Assembly (NCBI RefSeq): GCF_020252395.1
Contig: NZ_JADCDB010000027.1
Span: 1 to 64,000, forward strand
Direction: 5' to 3'
Source of the DNA: Aestuariivirga sp.
GTDB lineage: Bacteria; Pseudomonadota; Alphaproteobacteria; Rhizobiales; Aestuariivirgaceae
DNA: 64,000 nt
Part shown: one piece after another, positions 1 to 8,500 of the stretch
Position numbering within the stretch: the first letter of the stretch is position 1
How the letters are laid out: the number at the start of each line of letters is the position of its first letter
Notes under the pieces: model-generated
The model's input: only the letters and a program-made list of their open reading frames with translations
Databases searched by the model: none
Told to the model about the DNA's origin: nothing
Translations under genes and position numbers: made by a program

Positions 1-1
1 C

Positions 2-124
2 CTGTTGCGCAAGACCGCAGCACGAACGCTCGACGACCTCACTACTGCCGTCGCCAACGCCCTCTCAGGCTTCACACAAAGCGAATGCGAAAATTTCCTC
101 ACTCATGCAGGATATCGAAGCTAA
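2..124 (+). CDS. IS630-family transposase, C-terminal end (partial, cut by window edge)
   Basis: Forty residues in frame with a TAA stop match the last stretch of IS630-family (mariner-like) DDE transposases: 'LLRKTAARTLDDL', then 'ECENFLTHAGY'. The catalytic residues lie outside the window to the left. The element has landed at the 3' end of the convergent acyl-homoserine-lactone synthase gene, whose stop codon (121-123) overlaps this stop. The terminal inverted repeat should lie at about 120-145 but cannot be defined without the other end. Confidence 0.75.
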   Translation: MLRKTAARTLDDLTTAVANALSGFTQSECENFLTHAGYRS

Positions 125-606
125 CTGTGAAAATGCTCTAGGATGCGCTCCATCGCCAGGTCGAAGACCGACACGATGCCATGCAAGCCGCGCGTCTCTG
201 CCATTTCGAACAGTCCAAGCAGCAGCAACCGTGTCGCGAGGTTGACGCCGTCCGGTCCGTAAGCTCGCGCGGCCTCGGTATCTATGCAGAACCGCGAACT
301 TTCCCAGACCTGCGGGTCTCGGATGACCGAGGCGGTACCCATCGTCTCGGGGAACAGGTCGGCAAGCATGTGCGGCCCGGTGGTCCGGAGCAGGCGCAGC
401 GAGCCGACGAGCCGCCCGCCGTCGGATACTAAGAGAGCGTAGATCGGAACGAGCGCGTCGAAGTCGTCGATCTCCTTGCCGTCCTCGACACGGACTCGCC
501 ATCCGCGACGATCCAGGAACTGCCGGGCCCGCAGCCGGTGCATCTGTTCGGTCAATGGAGCAACAGTGTGCGATCTCTCGGAAAATTCTATGAACCGGCA
601 CTTCAT
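121..606 (-). pseudogene. Acyl-homoserine-lactone synthase (LuxI family), C-terminally truncated
   Basis: Synthesises N-acyl-homoserine lactone autoinducers from S-adenosylmethionine and an acyl carrier. Family hallmarks are visible: the N-terminal R/F/W pattern (R-x-R-Q-F-L-D-R-R-G-W), 'EIDDFDALVPIYAL', 'GSLRLLRTTGPHML', 'LFPET' and 'WESSRFCID'. The start is the ATG at 606, with a strong GAGGAGG site 6-7 bases upstream. At 161 residues the protein lacks roughly the last 40 found in full-length members. Homology stops at 'LAMERILEHF', where an IS630-type transposase sequence begins, so the truncation is probably by insertion. No luxR partner is visible in the window. Whether the stub is active is unknown; loss of the C-terminal acyl-pocket part makes that unlikely. 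Confidence 0.85.
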
Positions 607-631
607 AATTCCTCCTCAGATATACTATCAG

Positions 632-656
632 TTACGTTAACCTCACGTTAACGTAA
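632..656. promoter_or_regulatory. Perfect inverted repeat upstream of the luxI-like gene (possible operator)
   Basis: TTACGTTAA (632-640) and TTAACGTAA (648-656) are exact reverse complements separated by 7 bases. ACGTTAAC also occurs as a direct repeat (634-641 and 645-652) at 11-bp spacing. The site lies 26-50 bp upstream of the synthase ATG, where a LuxR-type or other regulator would bind. This AT-rich motif is not a canonical lux box, so the regulator is unknown. Confidence 0.45.
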
Positions 657-979
657 GATCCGTTTTGCACCAAGTGTAGTCAATGCCGGAAATTTCGGGA
701 TTGACACATGGTGGTTCATGGAGTAATCCAGATGAAAAAGGATATGTATCGGGCAAATTAGCGTGATCGCGCGGCTTCTTCCGCCGGTGATTCAAGGTCT
801 AGTTGGTCTTAAGCTTCGCCTCCGCGGCTCACAATTTCGTTCGATCATCGAAGCTTATGGCAATGAGCATCCTTATGTCGAGGCGTCCGGTTTCTGATCT
901 GGCTTCGGGACTGAACAGATCCATTGAATGGTCTGTCCGTCTGTGAGCGGCCAAGATGGCTTGGCGAACAGCACAGAAG
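657..979. other. Intergenic stretch without a recognisable gene
   Basis: No coding sequence, RNA gene or clear repeat is recognisable. It lies between the regulatory dyad of the luxI-like gene and an IS3 remnant, and probably contains decayed insertion-sequence flank. Confidence 0.5.
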
Positions 980-1114
980 ATGTCGAAGCGACCGCGCCAT
1001 AACCACAACCCGGCCTTCAAAGTGATAGTGGCGCTGGCTGCCATCGAGGGCGAGAAGACGATCGCCGAACTGGCGCAGTAGTACGACGTCCATGCGAGCC
1101 AGACCACGACTTGA
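980..1114 (+). pseudogene. IS3-family transposase OrfA remnant
   Basis: The frame starting at ATG 980 reads 'MSKRPRHNHNPAFKV' then 'VALAAIEGEKTIAELAQ', the start of IS3-group OrfA helix-turn-helix proteins. It hits an in-frame TAG at 1079-1081, continues with 'YDVHASQ' and stops at 1112. Full OrfA is about 90-100 residues, so this is a dead fragment. Confidence 0.7.
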
Positions 1115-1143
1115 AAGTCACAACTCCTCGACGGCGCTGGGTG

Positions 1144-1280
1144 GTGGGGGTCGAGGCGATCCGTCGCCGTCCGAACAGGAGCAATCCGACGCCCGAGCAG
1201 AAGATCTACCCTTACATCCTACGCGGGATGAAAGTCGATCGGTCGGACCACGTCTGGGCGACAGGCATCTTCTACGGTGC
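1144..1280 (+). pseudogene. IS3-family transposase OrfB remnant
   Basis: The translated stretch 'GVEAIRRRPNRSN', 'KIYPYILRGMKVDR' and 'DHVWATGIFY' matches the region just before the first catalytic aspartate of IS3-group OrfB integrases (family form: IYPYLLR..., then VWA-D-I-T-Y). The aspartate position reads Thr-Gly, and nothing of the rest of the DDE domain remains. It belongs with the OrfA remnant immediately upstream as an internally deleted IS3 copy. Confidence 0.65.
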
Positions 1281-1520
1281 ACCTCGCCCCAATCTGGAAG
1301 GCATATGACTGGAATGCAAACGAGAAAGAAGGATGTGAATACTTGCCTGCCTTCTGCTATGAGGGGGCATGAGCCCGAGCGGCGGCGACCTGCTGTTAAA
1401 AGGCAGGATGACGTAGCCCGCAGATAAGGGGGTTAAGGCGAAGCCGTTGCGCAAAAATGGTTCCCCGAAGCTGAAGTATTGGAAGATTGAGGAACACGAA
1501 CCTGTTAATCCGCATCCGAG

Positions 1521-1614
1521 GGCCTACCGCACGAAGCGGATGATTCGCCGGAACACGCTCCTCTATATCGACATATGAGAAAAGCTGCCTTATCTCTTCA
1601 GCTACGCCGAGCAT
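1521..1614 (-). pseudogene. IS5/IS1182-type transposase N-terminal remnant
   Basis: About 30 codons read 'RQLFSYVDIEERVPANHPLR', the conserved N-terminus of a transposase group in which the phrase 'LFSYVDLE-x-RVP-x-DHPLR' recurs. The frame then loses similarity. No catalytic part remains. Confidence 0.55.
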
Positions 1615-1688
1615 TCCAGATCGCCCCGTCTTGCAAGACAGACTGAATCTCATCACAATAACAAAATCGAAGAGTTTTCAGCAGCCTG

Positions 1689-1936
1689 CTAGAGTTCCGA
1701 TCCGTCGTGGTGATGGCATGTGACGATCAAGTCACTCCCTTTCAAGAACGGATCGAGAGCGTTGCCAACAATGCCGAGACCTTGAGGAAGTCTACGATAC
1801 CGAGCGGCATCTGCTTTACGTCGCCTGCACGCGCGCCCGTGAACATTTGCTGATAACCGGCGTCGATCCGGTCTCGGAATTCCTGGACGACTTTCTGAAA
1901 GGCGATCAGGGCCGAGCCGCACAAGCCCGCGCCTGA
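1689..1936 (+). pseudogene. UvrD/Rep-type helicase, C-terminal remnant with frameshift
   Basis: Two adjacent frames together recreate the end of a superfamily 1 DNA helicase. The first (from 1689) reads 'LEFRSVVVMACDDQVTP' and 'QERIESVANNAE'. After a shift near 1775 comes 'DLEEVYDTERHLLYVACTRA', which contains the family's motif VI (YVACTRAR), then 'SEFLDDF'. Only the last ~80 residues of a helicase of 600 or more remain. Homology ends near 1896, where phage lysis-gene sequence begins on the other strand, so a recombination joint is likely at about 1896-1906. Confidence 0.75.
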
Positions 1937-2067
1937 TCGCGCAACTGAGCGTAGTCCAGCATGGCCCGTTCCAAAGCCGCGCCAGGCGGCAGGCGCTGGA
2001 TTTCTTCGGCAAGCTGGGCCTGGAAGGCGCGGGTGTAAGCGACCACCGGTGGGCAGACGACCGATGG
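1906..2067 (-). pseudogene. Rz1-like o-spanin, C-terminal half (separated from its start by an IS)
   Basis: The open frame reads 'PSVVCPPVVAYTRAFQ', 'AQLAEEIQRLPPGAALERA' and 'LDYAQLRDQARAC', then TGA. This is the soluble part of a small proline-containing phage lysis lipoprotein commonly found after the Rz gene in alphaproteobacterial phages. It has no start codon or signal peptide. Both are found on the far side of the IS5 element (3345-3440). Confidence 0.6.
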
Positions 2068-2072
2068 CCTAG

Positions 2073-3344
2073 AAGGTGGACACTTCTATTTATGCCGCGA
2101 CGGGAACCGTGCTGATAAGCGCGGCGTGAGTTCCTTCCGTGCGCAGGGTTCGTCCCTTGGCTGACGATTTACGCGTCGTTTTTTTCCGGCCTTGCTTGCG
2201 TCAAGCAGCGGCAGTTCGTTGCAGGAAGAGCAGCCGTTTGATGTTGTAGACGAGATTGGCCATGCCGATCTTCGTCGTCGCCCTCGCGATGCCGATCGTT
2301 CGGATGAAGAGATCCATCCGGTCCTTCTGCGCAGCAAAGACGTGCTCGACATGGCTGCGGATCTTTGATTTGGCGCTGTTGGCCCTCCGCACCGGCTCGG
2401 GCATGGGCTTGCCCTTCGGCTTCTTGCGATGAACGTTGGAGACGAAGCCGTTGTCGGCCATGAAGGCTTCGTTGGCCTTCGAGCGATAGGCGGAATCGGC
2501 CCAGACGCCGCTTGCGGTGTTGGACTTGTCGAGCAGCCCCTGGCGCAGCCGCGCGCCCTCATTGGCTGCGGCGTCTGTCGCCTGCCATTTGCGGATCAGC
2601 CCAAACCGCCGATCGATCGCGATGTGGTTCTGGTAGCCGAAGGTCGGGATTGCGATGTCGACCGGGGGCTTCGAGCCGTCGGGCCGCTCCTTTGCCTTGC
2701 TGAACTTCACGGTCCATCTGGCGTCCCGGTCCTTCTGCCGGAGCCTGGGCGGCCTGGCCTTCCACTCCTCGGGAATGCGCCCTTCCTTCAGGTCCTTCTT
2801 CTCCTCAATCGTGTGGCGCTGCTTCGGCGCGGCGATCAGGCTCGCATCGACGATCTGACCACCCATCGCGAGATAGCCCGCAGCACGAAGCGTGGCGTCG
2901 AACCGGTCGAACAGCGGCTGGATCGCGCCGGCCTTCGTGAGCTTCTCCCGGAACAGCCAGATCGTGCGGGCATCTGGCACGCGGTCGGACAGCCCAAGCC
3001 CGAGGAAGCGCATGAAGGAGAGACGGTCGCTGATCAGGAACTCCGTCCGCTCGTCGGAGAGATTGTTGGCCGCCTGGATCACCAGCACCTTGAACATCAT
3101 CACCGGATCGAAAGGAGGACGGCCGCCTTGTGAGCCATCTGAATAGGACAGCGCCTTCACCAGATCGGCGCGGAAAACCTCGAAATCGACCGCGCCGGCG
3201 AAAGCCTCGAGCTGGTCGCCCAGGTCGCTGAGCCGCTTCAGCCGCTCATCAATATCGAAAAATCCAGCCTGTCCCCGCATCGCGCCCTCCAATCAACAAT
3301 CACAGGACGCAATGAATCAAAATCCATGCCGTCTGGCGAGGTTT
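2073..3344 (-). mobile_element. IS5-family insertion sequence (ends approximate)
   Basis: A single intact transposase gene lies between two halves of the phage Rz1 gene. CTAG occurs at 2069-2072 and at 3345-3348, and CTAG/CTAA-type 4-bp target duplications are known for IS5 relatives, so these are the proposed edges. I could not find a convincing terminal inverted repeat; both sides merely share CTAGAA. The reading frames of the two Rz1 halves also do not rejoin cleanly at CTAG, so the true ends may differ by a few bases. Confidence 0.5.
2201..3280 (-). CDS. IS5-family DDE transposase
   Basis: Catalyses cut-and-paste movement of the surrounding element. The 359 residues begin at ATG 3280, preceded by GGAGGGCGCG. 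The N-terminal dimerisation/DUF772 region contains 'GGRPPFDPVMMFKVLVIQ' and 'LSDERTEFLISDRLSF'. The catalytic triad can be placed at the Asp of 'IVDASLIAAPKQRH', the Asp of 'WADSAYRS' and the Glu of 'SHVEHVFA'. The length is normal and no stop or frameshift is seen, so the enzyme may be active. It interrupts the phage lysis cassette. Confidence 0.9.
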   Translation of the reverse strand: MRGQAGFFDIDERLKRLSDLGDQLEAFAGAVDFEVFRADLVKALSYSDGSQGGRPPFDPVMMFKVLVIQAANNLSDERTEFLISDRLSFMRFLGLGLSDRVPDARTIWLFREKLTKAGAIQPLFDRFDATLRAAGYLAMGGQIVDASLIAAPKQRHTIEEKKDLKEGRIPEEWKARPPRLRQKDRDARWTVKFSKAKERPDGSKPPVDIAIPTFGYQNHIAIDRRFGLIRKWQATDAAANEGARLRQGLLDKSNTASGVWADSAYRSKANEAFMADNGFVSNVHRKKPKGKPMPEPVRRANSAKSKIRSHVEHVFAAQKDRMDLFIRTIGIARATTKIGMANLVYNIKRLLFLQRTAAA

Positions 3345-3585
3345 CTAGAACCGTCCAGGTGCCGTCGCGCAGGCGGCGAGTGAGAGTGTCGCGATCAGAA
3401 GGAGCGGCAGCGCCGGCCTCGAGCATCCGGGTTTGGGCATCGGAGACTTCCGTTTGAGATTTGAGTTCGGCCTCGCGGGCTTTTGCCGCCTCGGCGGCGG
3501 CCCCCGCGTTGCGGCCGGCGCGGAAGATCACCGCGGTGGTGAGGACCACCGCGGCGATGAGGACCAGTGTGATCCAGGCGCTCAC
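3238..3585 (-). CDS. Rz-like i-spanin, C-terminus altered by IS insertion
   Basis: Inner-membrane spanin subunit for the last step of phage lysis. It starts at GTG 3585, overlapping the stop of the holin-like gene. One N-terminal membrane segment ('WITLVLIAAVVLTTAVIF') is followed by an Ala/Glu-rich helical region ('AAEAAKAREAELKSQ'), the usual Rz design. Family members end shortly after a 'LRDGT' phrase. Here that phrase is followed by about 35 residues encoded by IS sequence before a stop at 3238. The Rz1 gene starts inside it in the +1 frame, as in lambda. The function call rests on topology, size and gene order. Confidence 0.6.
   Translation of the reverse strand: MSAWITLVLIAAVVLTTAVIFRAGRNAGAAAEAAKAREAELKSQTEVSDAQTRMLEAGAAAPSDRDTLTRRLRDGTWTVLETSPDGMDFDSLRPVIVDWRARCGDRLDFSILMSG
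3345..3440 (-). pseudogene. Rz1-like o-spanin, N-terminal half nested inside Rz
   Basis: Thirty-one codons from ATG 3440, in the +1 frame relative to Rz, encode a lipoprotein signal peptide: hydrophobic 'LPLLLIATLSL' followed by the lipobox 'LAAC', then 'ATAP' and TAG at 3345-3347. The mature part lies at 1906-2067, beyond the IS5 element. A lipoprotein embedded out of frame in Rz is the classic Rz/Rz1 arrangement. Confidence 0.6.
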
Positions 3586-3779
3586 TTGTTCGCCGCCGCG
3601 ATTCCAGCGCGAAGCGTGCCGAGGCCGAGGGCGGCGAGGAGGTGCGTGAGCCAGTCGGGGCCGACTTCCACGCCCGGCACGTCGATGCCCAGGCCCTTTT
3701 CGACAATCACGACGAGCACCAGCACGGCGGCGATGATATAGGTGCGATAGCCCGCACCGAATTTGAGGACGGCGTTCAT
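3582..3779 (-). CDS. Small membrane protein in the lysis cassette (holin candidate)
   Basis: A 65-residue protein starting at ATG 3779 behind AAGGAGT. It has one strong membrane helix ('YIIAAVLVLVVIVEKGLGI') and a second weaker hydrophobic stretch ('LTHLLAALGLGTLRAGIA'). It sits between the endolysin candidate and the spanin genes, where a holin would be expected, and overlaps the Rz GTG start. The holin role is inferred from size, topology and position; no diagnostic motif exists for the class. Confidence 0.6.
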   Translation of the reverse strand: MNAVLKFGAGYRTYIIAAVLVLVVIVEKGLGIDVPGVEVGPDWLTHLLAALGLGTLRAGIAAANK

Positions 3780-3802
3780 GGATAACTCCTTGGGTTGATG
3801 GA

Positions 3803-4372
3803 TCAGGCCTCGTTGACGGAGAGGCTTCCGCTCGCGGAGAGGAGGATCGGCCGGACATTCGCCGGTTGAGCGCGATAGGCCGGGCGGCGGATGGCCACGA
3901 GGCGCCGTTTGGAAAGCCGAGCGATAGAGACACGATCGGCCTGATTGCCGCCGAGAACATGGAAGGCCGAGGCGTCGTGGCCCACATAAAGGCCCACATG
4001 CCCGCCGCCCTTGCGCTTGAAGACGAGCACGTCGCCCAGCGCCGCGGCGCCCGTGGGAACCGGCGTTCCAAAGGACGCCCATTCGAGCGCCGAGAGATAG
4101 AGGCGGGGTGGATTGCGCTCAGGCCAGCGCTCGATGTTGGCGCGGTGGGCGATGATGGCCATGAACAGCCCGCACCACGGAATTGCGTCGTGGCGATAGA
4201 GGCCAGCATAGGAGCGGCCGAGACCGGCCGCTTCGAGCTCAGCCTGCCAGCCGACGATCTTGGGATTGTCGGAGACACCCGGCGCTTCGAGGGTGCCGAA
4301 TTCCTTCAGCGCAACGCAAATCATGCGCGGGCCGGGCTCGCTTTCGAGCCAGCGGTATTGGGCGGGCAACAT
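3803..4372 (-). CDS. Phage cell-wall hydrolase, TIGR02594-like (endolysin candidate)
   Basis: Probably cleaves peptidoglycan during lysis. The 189 residues start at ATG 4372 with GGAG upstream. Features of this CHAP/NlpC-like family are present: 'ALKEFGTLEAPGVSDNP' near the N-terminus, the putative nucleophile Cys in 'DAIPWCGLFMA', and the His in 'GGGHVGLYVGHD' around residues 120-130. It is followed directly by the holin and spanin candidates, so the four make a lysis cassette at the end of the late operon. The alternative is a tail-associated lysin, but that role is already covered by the NlpC/P60 gene. Confidence 0.75.
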   Translation of the reverse strand: MLPAQYRWLESEPGPRMICVALKEFGTLEAPGVSDNPKIVGWQAELEAAGLGRSYAGLYRHDAIPWCGLFMAIIAHRANIERWPERNPPRLYLSALEWASFGTPVPTGAAALGDVLVFKRKGGGHVGLYVGHDASAFHVLGGNQADRVSIARLSKRRLVAIRRPAYRAQPANVRPILLSASGSLSVNEA

Positions 4373-4443
4373 ATAGGGCTCCGGAAACGGCAAAGCCCGC
4401 CGGAAGGCGGGCTTGATTGGGTTTGAGGGATGAGCGCGGCCGA

Positions 4444-4776
4444 TCAGGTGTGTCTTCGCCCGTCCTCGTTGTTTTCCAGGCGGTCGATGCGTTCGCGGAA
4501 CTCGACCATCGTCGCCTTGATATGGGCAATGTCGGTCCGAGCGTCCGCGACCACCTTGCGGCCGGCGATATCGTTCGAGACGTCCGCCTTGATCGCCAGT
4601 ATATCCTTTGCATGGGCGGCGAGGGTTGCATCGATCAGCGTGAAGCGTTGCGAAAGCCACCACGTCACGCGGACGAGGAAGACAATCAGAATCAGAAGTT
4701 CGAGGACCAGGCTGCCGGCAACGACCCACGTAAGCGTGATCGCATCGGCGCCAATCGAAACCGGCGCGGCGGACAT
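4444..4776 (-). CDS. Phage protein with one membrane helix and a coiled coil
   Basis: No named family recognised. From ATG 4776 (GGAG 11 bases upstream) the 110 residues contain one membrane helix ('LVLELLILIVFLVRVTWWL') and a charged C-terminal helix ('FRERIDRLENNEDGRRH'). An in-frame GTG at 4800, overlapping the previous stop, would add 8 residues. Similar membrane-plus-coiled-coil proteins precede lysis genes in many phages. It may act in lysis timing or superinfection exclusion, but that is a guess. Confidence 0.6.
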   Translation of the reverse strand: MSAAPVSIGADAITLTWVVAGSLVLELLILIVFLVRVTWWLSQRFTLIDATLAAHAKDILAIKADVSNDIAGRKVVADARTDIAHIKATMVEFRERIDRLENNEDGRRHT

Positions 4777-4796
4777 TAGGGGGCATTCTCCATGTT

Positions 4797-5495
4797 TCAC
4801 GACGAAGGGGCGGCGAGGGCGAGCGCGTAGAGGACGACGCGGACTCTGCCGCCGGTGAAGCTGCCGCCATTGGCGGTCACGCGGACGGGCGTGTTGGCAT
4901 AGAAGGCCGTGGGGCCGATCACGCCGACGTTCGAGGAGCCAGCGGCAATTCCCAGCGAGCCGCCGAACTGGCCAGCATTCGCGGCGACACCCACCGAATA
5001 GGAGGCAGCGCCGGTGACGGTTTGCGTGGTGCGCGAGGCGACCGCCAGAACGATCATGCGGTCGGCGATCACGGCGGTGGTGGCATCGACGAAGGCACCG
5101 GTGAGCGTCAGTTCCTGTTCGATTGCGACGAGGCGGATCGCGCCGCCGTTCGCGGTGCCGATGATCCGGTCGCGCCAGGCGTTATCGGTCCAGGCGACGG
5201 TGAGGCGCTCGTCCTCGACATGGACACGCCAACCGACGACGGGCACAAAGAAGGCCCAGGCGTTTTCCCGCCAAAGGGCGATCCGGTCGGCTTGCCCCGC
5301 CCATGCGCCGCTGGCGCCCGGCGGAACGATCCAGCGTTCGCCATTGGCCGGGCCTGGCGGTGGCGTGGCGAGAACCCGGCTGCGGACGCTCGCCTGAACC
5401 AGCGCGTCAAGCCGCAACAGCGCCTCGTTATGGGTGATCTCCTTTTGCGCCTGACCCTGCGCGAGCGTGGACAGGCCGAGATTCGGCGTTGGCAT
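4797..5495 (-). CDS. DUF2793 phage tail-associated protein
   Basis: DUF2793 proteins follow the GTA-type tail hub gene in many alphaproteobacterial prophages and probably form part of the tail tip or fibre. The N-terminal signature is clear: 'LGLSTLAQGQAQKEITHNEA', 'LRLDALVQASV', 'PPPGPANGERWIVP' and 'GAWAGQADRIALW'. The C-terminal half is Gly/Ala/Thr-rich, as in fibre-like proteins. The start is taken at ATG 5495 (232 residues), where the family signature begins; an upstream in-frame start at 5525 would overlap the hub gene stop. Confidence 0.75.
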   Translation of the reverse strand: MPTPNLGLSTLAQGQAQKEITHNEALLRLDALVQASVRSRVLATPPPGPANGERWIVPPGASGAWAGQADRIALWRENAWAFFVPVVGWRVHVEDERLTVAWTDNAWRDRIIGTANGGAIRLVAIEQELTLTGAFVDATTAVIADRMIVLAVASRTTQTVTGAASYSVGVAANAGQFGGSLGIAAGSSNVGVIGPTAFYANTPVRVTANGGSFTGGRVRVVLYALALAAPSS

Positions 5496-5508
5496 ATTTT
5501 GATATCCT

Positions 5509-8500
5509 TCAGATGATCGCCGCACCCGGCCAGCCGCGGCCCACCGAGGCGGAGAGCTGATAGATGCGCACCGAAACCGTGACTTGCGCCGATCCGAAGT
5601 CGGCGATCTGCTGGGCGGCGGTGTAGTTCGCGGCAGGCGCGGTCACGGCAATCATGCGCACAACAACTGCGCCGTCGAGGATATCGACCTCATAGCGTTC
5701 GCTTTCTTTATTGAGCGGCACATCGGCGCCGTCGGTCCAGGCGCCGCCGAAGCGGGTGCGCCGAACCCAAGTGATGGAAAGATCGCCGCCCGCATTGCGC
5801 GCGCCCGCGATCAGCACCGGTGACCATGGCATCAGCCCGGCGGCTTTGGTGGCGAACACCGTCTGCTGCCAGGCCGGATCGGCAAGATCGAGGCCGGGCG
5901 GACCCCAGCGATAAAAGCGCGAGGCGAGGCGTTCGGCGATGCTGCCGCTGAGCGGAACGACAGCGTCGTCGAGCACGACGACCGGCGCGCCGGCGGGCAG
6001 AGGCGTCCGGATGGCGTGTTCGGTGCCAAGCCGCCCGCGCAGCAGCATCGAAAGCCGGTAGGTCAGAGGGCCGGTCAGCACCGCATTGGCGAATTGCACG
6101 ATTTCCCAGTCGCCGTCCGGGGTGCCCAGCGCAAGGCTGTTGGCCGTCCCGCTGAGAATCGTCTCGGGCGTCGCGGAAGCGAGTTCGCCGGAATAAAGCT
6201 TCACCTCAAGCACCGCACCTTCATCCCAATATTCGGAAGGGCCGGCAGCGAGCGCGCCCAGCGTTTCGCCAAGCGTTGCCTGCACATCGAGAAGCGTATC
6301 GGTTGCGAAATCGGAGCCGGTGGCGCTGTCCATCACCGCCACCCCGCCCCAGGGCGAAGCGGAGGCCGCGGCATAGGGGGCGACGCCATTATCGGTTTCG
6401 CGCAGCAGCGGCAGATCCATCAGGCGCAGCAGGGCCGCGCCGAAGACCGGCGGCACCGGGACGCGCGGCGGCGCAATCCCGTTGAGCGCCGGGCCATAGA
6501 TCGCGGCCTCGGCCCGCACCGCCTCGGCGGCCCGAAGCCCGCTATCGGTGATCCGTTGCAGGCGGAAGGCGCGTGGCCGCCCATTGACGACGAGATCGAT
6601 GACATCGCCGGGATCAAGCGCGATGCGCGAGGGCGGCAGCGAGAAGCGCGCGGTCTCGCGTTCGATCCATGCTTCGGCCAAAGCACGATCGGCGGTGGTT
6701 TGGGCCTGCACCTGATCCATCACCAGCGCCAGGTGGAGATCGCTCTTCCTTTCGGAATAGCCCGCAAGCCGCCGGGCGGCGACAGCGCCGGGCCGGTATT
6801 CATCGAGGCCATCGGCAAAACCAAGGCCGATCTCCTGCGGAAGTTCGGTTTCCTGGCCGCGCGTGAGCGTAAGCTCGTCGCCGCCTTGCGGCACGGCGAG
6901 ATCCCCGGCTATCAGGCTCAGCACAGGCGGCCGCCCGCGCGGAACGAAGCGGATCAGGCCATCGCTTTCGACAGCATCGAAAGAGAAGCCGGCGGCGAGC
7001 ATTTCGATTTCGGCACGCGGGCTCATCGGCCGATCGCGCAGATAGCCCGTCACGACGCCATAAAGTGCGGAAACATCATAGGCCGTTAGGCCCACCCGGC
7101 GGCAGCGTTCGGCGACCAGCGCCGCGAGATCGGCGAGCCCGATTTTGCCGTTCAGCCAATGGCCCAGCGGATAGAGATCGCCATCCGACCACAGATCGGT
7201 CCGGCCGGGCCAGGCGGGATAGGGCCGCGCATCCCAGGTCCAGACGCCGATGGTTTCAATCATGCGGCCGCCATAGACGGCAGAAACCGGGTTTCGGGAC
7301 CCCGAAGGCGCCCAATAGGAGAGCACCGCCTTGAGCGCCTCGCGCTGGATGAGATCGTCGCGCGTGCCCTTCGAGAAGCAAGGCAGGACGCTTTCGGAGG
7401 ATTTCGGATCGTAGAAGACATTGGGTTGGTTTGCGCCCTTGTCGACCGAGGGGACGCCGAGCTCACAGAACCATATGGGCTTCGACTGCGGAACCCAGGG
7501 GGTGGGTGCTGCGGCTTCAACCCCTCCCATGCGGTTGTAATGAGAGTTGAGCCACCAGCTCCGCAGATCTTTGGTGCGGAACACCCAAGGCTTGCCATGC
7601 GCGCCATCGGCAATGGGTGTGCGGAGCTGGGCGTTGCGCGCGCTTTCGCTGGCATAGAACCACTCGAAGAACTCACCTCCCTCGATATTGGCTTGCAAAT
7701 AGGCCCGGTCATAGATCGACGAGAAACCGGCTTGGCCGTCGAGATGGCTTGATCCGTCACGCCAATCGGCGAGCGGCGCATACCAGTCAATCCCCACAAA
7801 ATCGATGTTGGGATCGGCCCACAGCGGATCGAGATGGAAGAACAGATCGTTCGAGCCGTCCGCGGGGCTATAGGCATTGTAGTCCGACCAATCGGCGGCG
7901 TAGCCGATCTTGACGCTGCCGCCCAGTACGCTCCTCACATCGGCGGCCAGCGCCTTGAGCCGGGCGACGGCAGGAAAACTTGCCGGCCCATCGCGCACCG
8001 CGCAGAGAGCGCGGAATTCCGAACCGATCAGGAAAGCTTCGACCGTACCGGGATCACTTGCGTTTACCGCAGCGCAGAGCCTGGCATAGTGCAGGATGAA
8101 GCGGCGCAGGCCCCATTCCGCCGGACCGGAATAAGACGTTGAGACGCTTCCGCCGGAGCTCACAGACACAGAGATCTGGCTGGCCAAGCAGGAGCCGAGG
8201 AATGCAGAAAGCTGGGACCCCGCCGCGGCGGTCTTGTCCACCGTGCCCGGCTGGCCCGCCGCGGGATGGCAGGAGATCCGGCCACGCCAGGGATAAGCGG
8301 GCTGACCCGTGCCGCCATAGGGGTTCGGCAGCACGTTGCCTGCGGGCACGTCCACGAACAGAAAGGGATAGAACACCACCTTGTAGCCGCGCGCCCGGAG
8401 ATCACGAATGGCGCGGACGACCGAATCGTCGGAAGGCGTGCCGCCATAGGCGGGCTTGCCGTCATGAAGCGACATCACCAGCGCACCCGAACGAGAGAGA

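Noticed and set aside
2073-3344. Exact terminal inverted repeats for the IS5 element
   Set aside because: Only CTAGAA is shared at the two proposed edges; longer complementarity was not found, so no IR is annotated.
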